Below, piece after piece: positions 63,332 to 64,000 of a stretch of 64,000 nucleotides of DNA. The notes below the pieces were generated by a model. The model worked only from the letters and a program-made list of their open reading frames with translations. It was not told where the DNA came from and searched no databases. A program made the position numbers and the translations under genes. The stretch lies in the NCBI RefSeq assembly GCF_040195635.1, contig NZ_JBEFTX010000001.1:186001-250000 (forward strand). The letters run 5' to 3'. This stretch comes from Thermasporomyces sp040195635 (GTDB lineage: Bacteria > Actinomycetota > Actinomycetes > Propionibacteriales > Actinopolymorphaceae). Each line of letters starts with the position of its first letter. The first letter of the stretch is position 1.

Positions 63332-63367
63332 CGCCGGGCGAATGGGCGACGGCCTATGGTCGGTGCG

Positions 63368-64000
63368 GTGAGGAGCCCACCGACCGCGACCCCGCTGGCC
63401 CCCGCCGACAACCCGCAGGTCGGTGATCTGCTGCGGGAGTGGCGGCGCCTACGCGGCCGGAGCCAGCTCGACCTCGCCCTGGACACCGGCGTTTCCGCCC
63501 GACATCTGAGCTTCGTGGAGACCGGTCGGTCCCAGCCCAGCCGGAGGCTGCTGCTCGCTCTGGCCGACCAACTCGACGTACCGCTGCGCGAACGGAACGC
63601 TCTCCTGCTCGCCGCGGGCTACGCCCCCGCCTACACCGAGACCGGTTTGGACAGCGCACAGACCCGCGCGATCAGCGACGCGCTCGAACGCCTGCTCGCC
63701 GGCCACGAGCCCTACCCGGCACTCGTCCTGGACCGCTGCGGTGATGTCGTACGCACCAACAACGCGATCGCACCGCTCCTGGTCGACGTCGATGCGGCGA
63801 TTCTCGCGCAGCCGATCAACGTGTACCGGCTCAGCCTGCACCCCGACGGCCTGGCGCCGCGGATCCGCAACCGGGACGACTGGACCGCCCACCTCGGTCA
63901 CCGCCTCACCCGTCTCGCACGGCTCACGGGCGACCCGAGGCTGGTCGACCTCGTCGCCGAGATCCGCGGATATCCCGGCGTCGCCGCAGCCCTGGACCGG
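63368..64000 (+). CDS. XRE-family regulator with MmyB-like ligand domain (3' end outside the window)
   Basis: 211 codons are visible and the frame is open at the window edge. GTG 63368 follows TATGGT by seven bases, so the mRNA is probably leaderless. The HTH (LLREWRRLRGRSQLDLALDT, RHLSFVETGRSQPSRRLL) leads into the MmyB-like domain (PYPALVLDRCGDVVRTNNAI, APRIRNRDDWTAHLGHRL). Members usually control adjacent oxidoreductase-like genes. Divergent from DUF1330. Confidence 0.88.
   Translation, partial: MRSPPTATPLAPADNPQVGDLLREWRRLRGRSQLDLALDTGVSARHLSFVETGRSQPSRRLLLALADQLDVPLRERNALLLAAGYAPAYTETGLDSAQTRAISDALERLLAGHEPYPALVLDRCGDVVRTNNAIAPLLVDVDAAILAQPINVYRLSLHPDGLAPRIRNRDDWTAHLGHRLTRLARLTGDPRLVDLVAEIRGYPGVAAALDR

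Overview
This is a 64 kb piece of a very GC-rich actinobacterial chromosome (Actinomycetota). Third codon positions are almost always G or C and GTG starts are common. Several genes are actinobacterial markers: sepH, DUF3710/dut, DUF3093, DUF4193, DUF4235, DUF5998, YcnI, the ferrochelatase with a cysteine-rich tail, and a mycothiol-type DinB/maleylpyruvate isomerase protein. The mix suggests Propionibacteriales or a neighbouring order, but the sequence does not prove this. I found no rRNA, tRNA, CRISPR array, insertion sequence or prophage.

Layout. 0-3 kb: aconitase with a palindromic operator candidate. 3-7.8 kb: copper block (CopD-CtaG fusion, CopC, YcnI, a membrane protein, a small zinc-ribbon protein). 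7.8-15.8 kb: CGNR regulator, then the potassium/dut neighbourhood (APC permease, two TrkA-like proteins, DUF3159, OB-fold protein, DUF3710, dut, DUF3093, DUF4235, DUF4193). 16-18.5 kb: NatA/NatB-like ABC exporter whose two genes are separated by two 30-codon mini-cistrons made by an 89-bp tandem duplication. 18.7-24.7 kb: complete peptide-type ABC importer operon (B, C, D, F, a 61-residue membrane protein, lipoprotein). 25-30 kb: S9 peptidase and a large LuxR regulator. 30-39 kb: ferrochelatase, MFS, sepH, a poly-cysteine leader peptide, uridine kinase, two-rhodanese sulfurtransferase, LD-carboxypeptidase, M20 peptidase. 38.5-43.7 kb: tdk, phosphatase, DUF5998, argS, metallo-beta-lactamase hydrolase.

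43.8-64 kb is more accessory. It begins with an XRE-ImmA/PIN pair of toxin-antitoxin type. Divergent from it is a two-gene unit encoding a duplicated S41 peptidase and an unrecognised HExxH protein. Next come a phosphotransferase, an ECF sigma factor fused to two S1-like domains, a GH3 glycosidase, a LuxR-VOC fusion, a HAD phosphatase, acetyltransferases, an isochorismatase, ArsR and TetR regulators, an MFS exporter, a DUF1330 protein and a cut-off XRE regulator. Gene remnants cluster here (56.6, 57.7 and 62.5 kb), so this end is being remodelled.

The strongest leads are: (1) the ECF-S1 fusion, which like the LuxR-VOC fusion keeps a strong ribosome binding site and ATG at the domain junction, so each gene could make two proteins; (2) the chained mini-cistrons inside the ABC exporter operon; (3) the four-cysteine leader ORF with a folded leader next to sulfur-handling genes; (4) the XRE-ImmA/PIN locus, whose perfect operator covers its own -35 box, beside an undescribed S41/HExxH pair. 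Many genes in the window appear to be leaderless, with a -10 hexamer 6-8 bases before the start codon.
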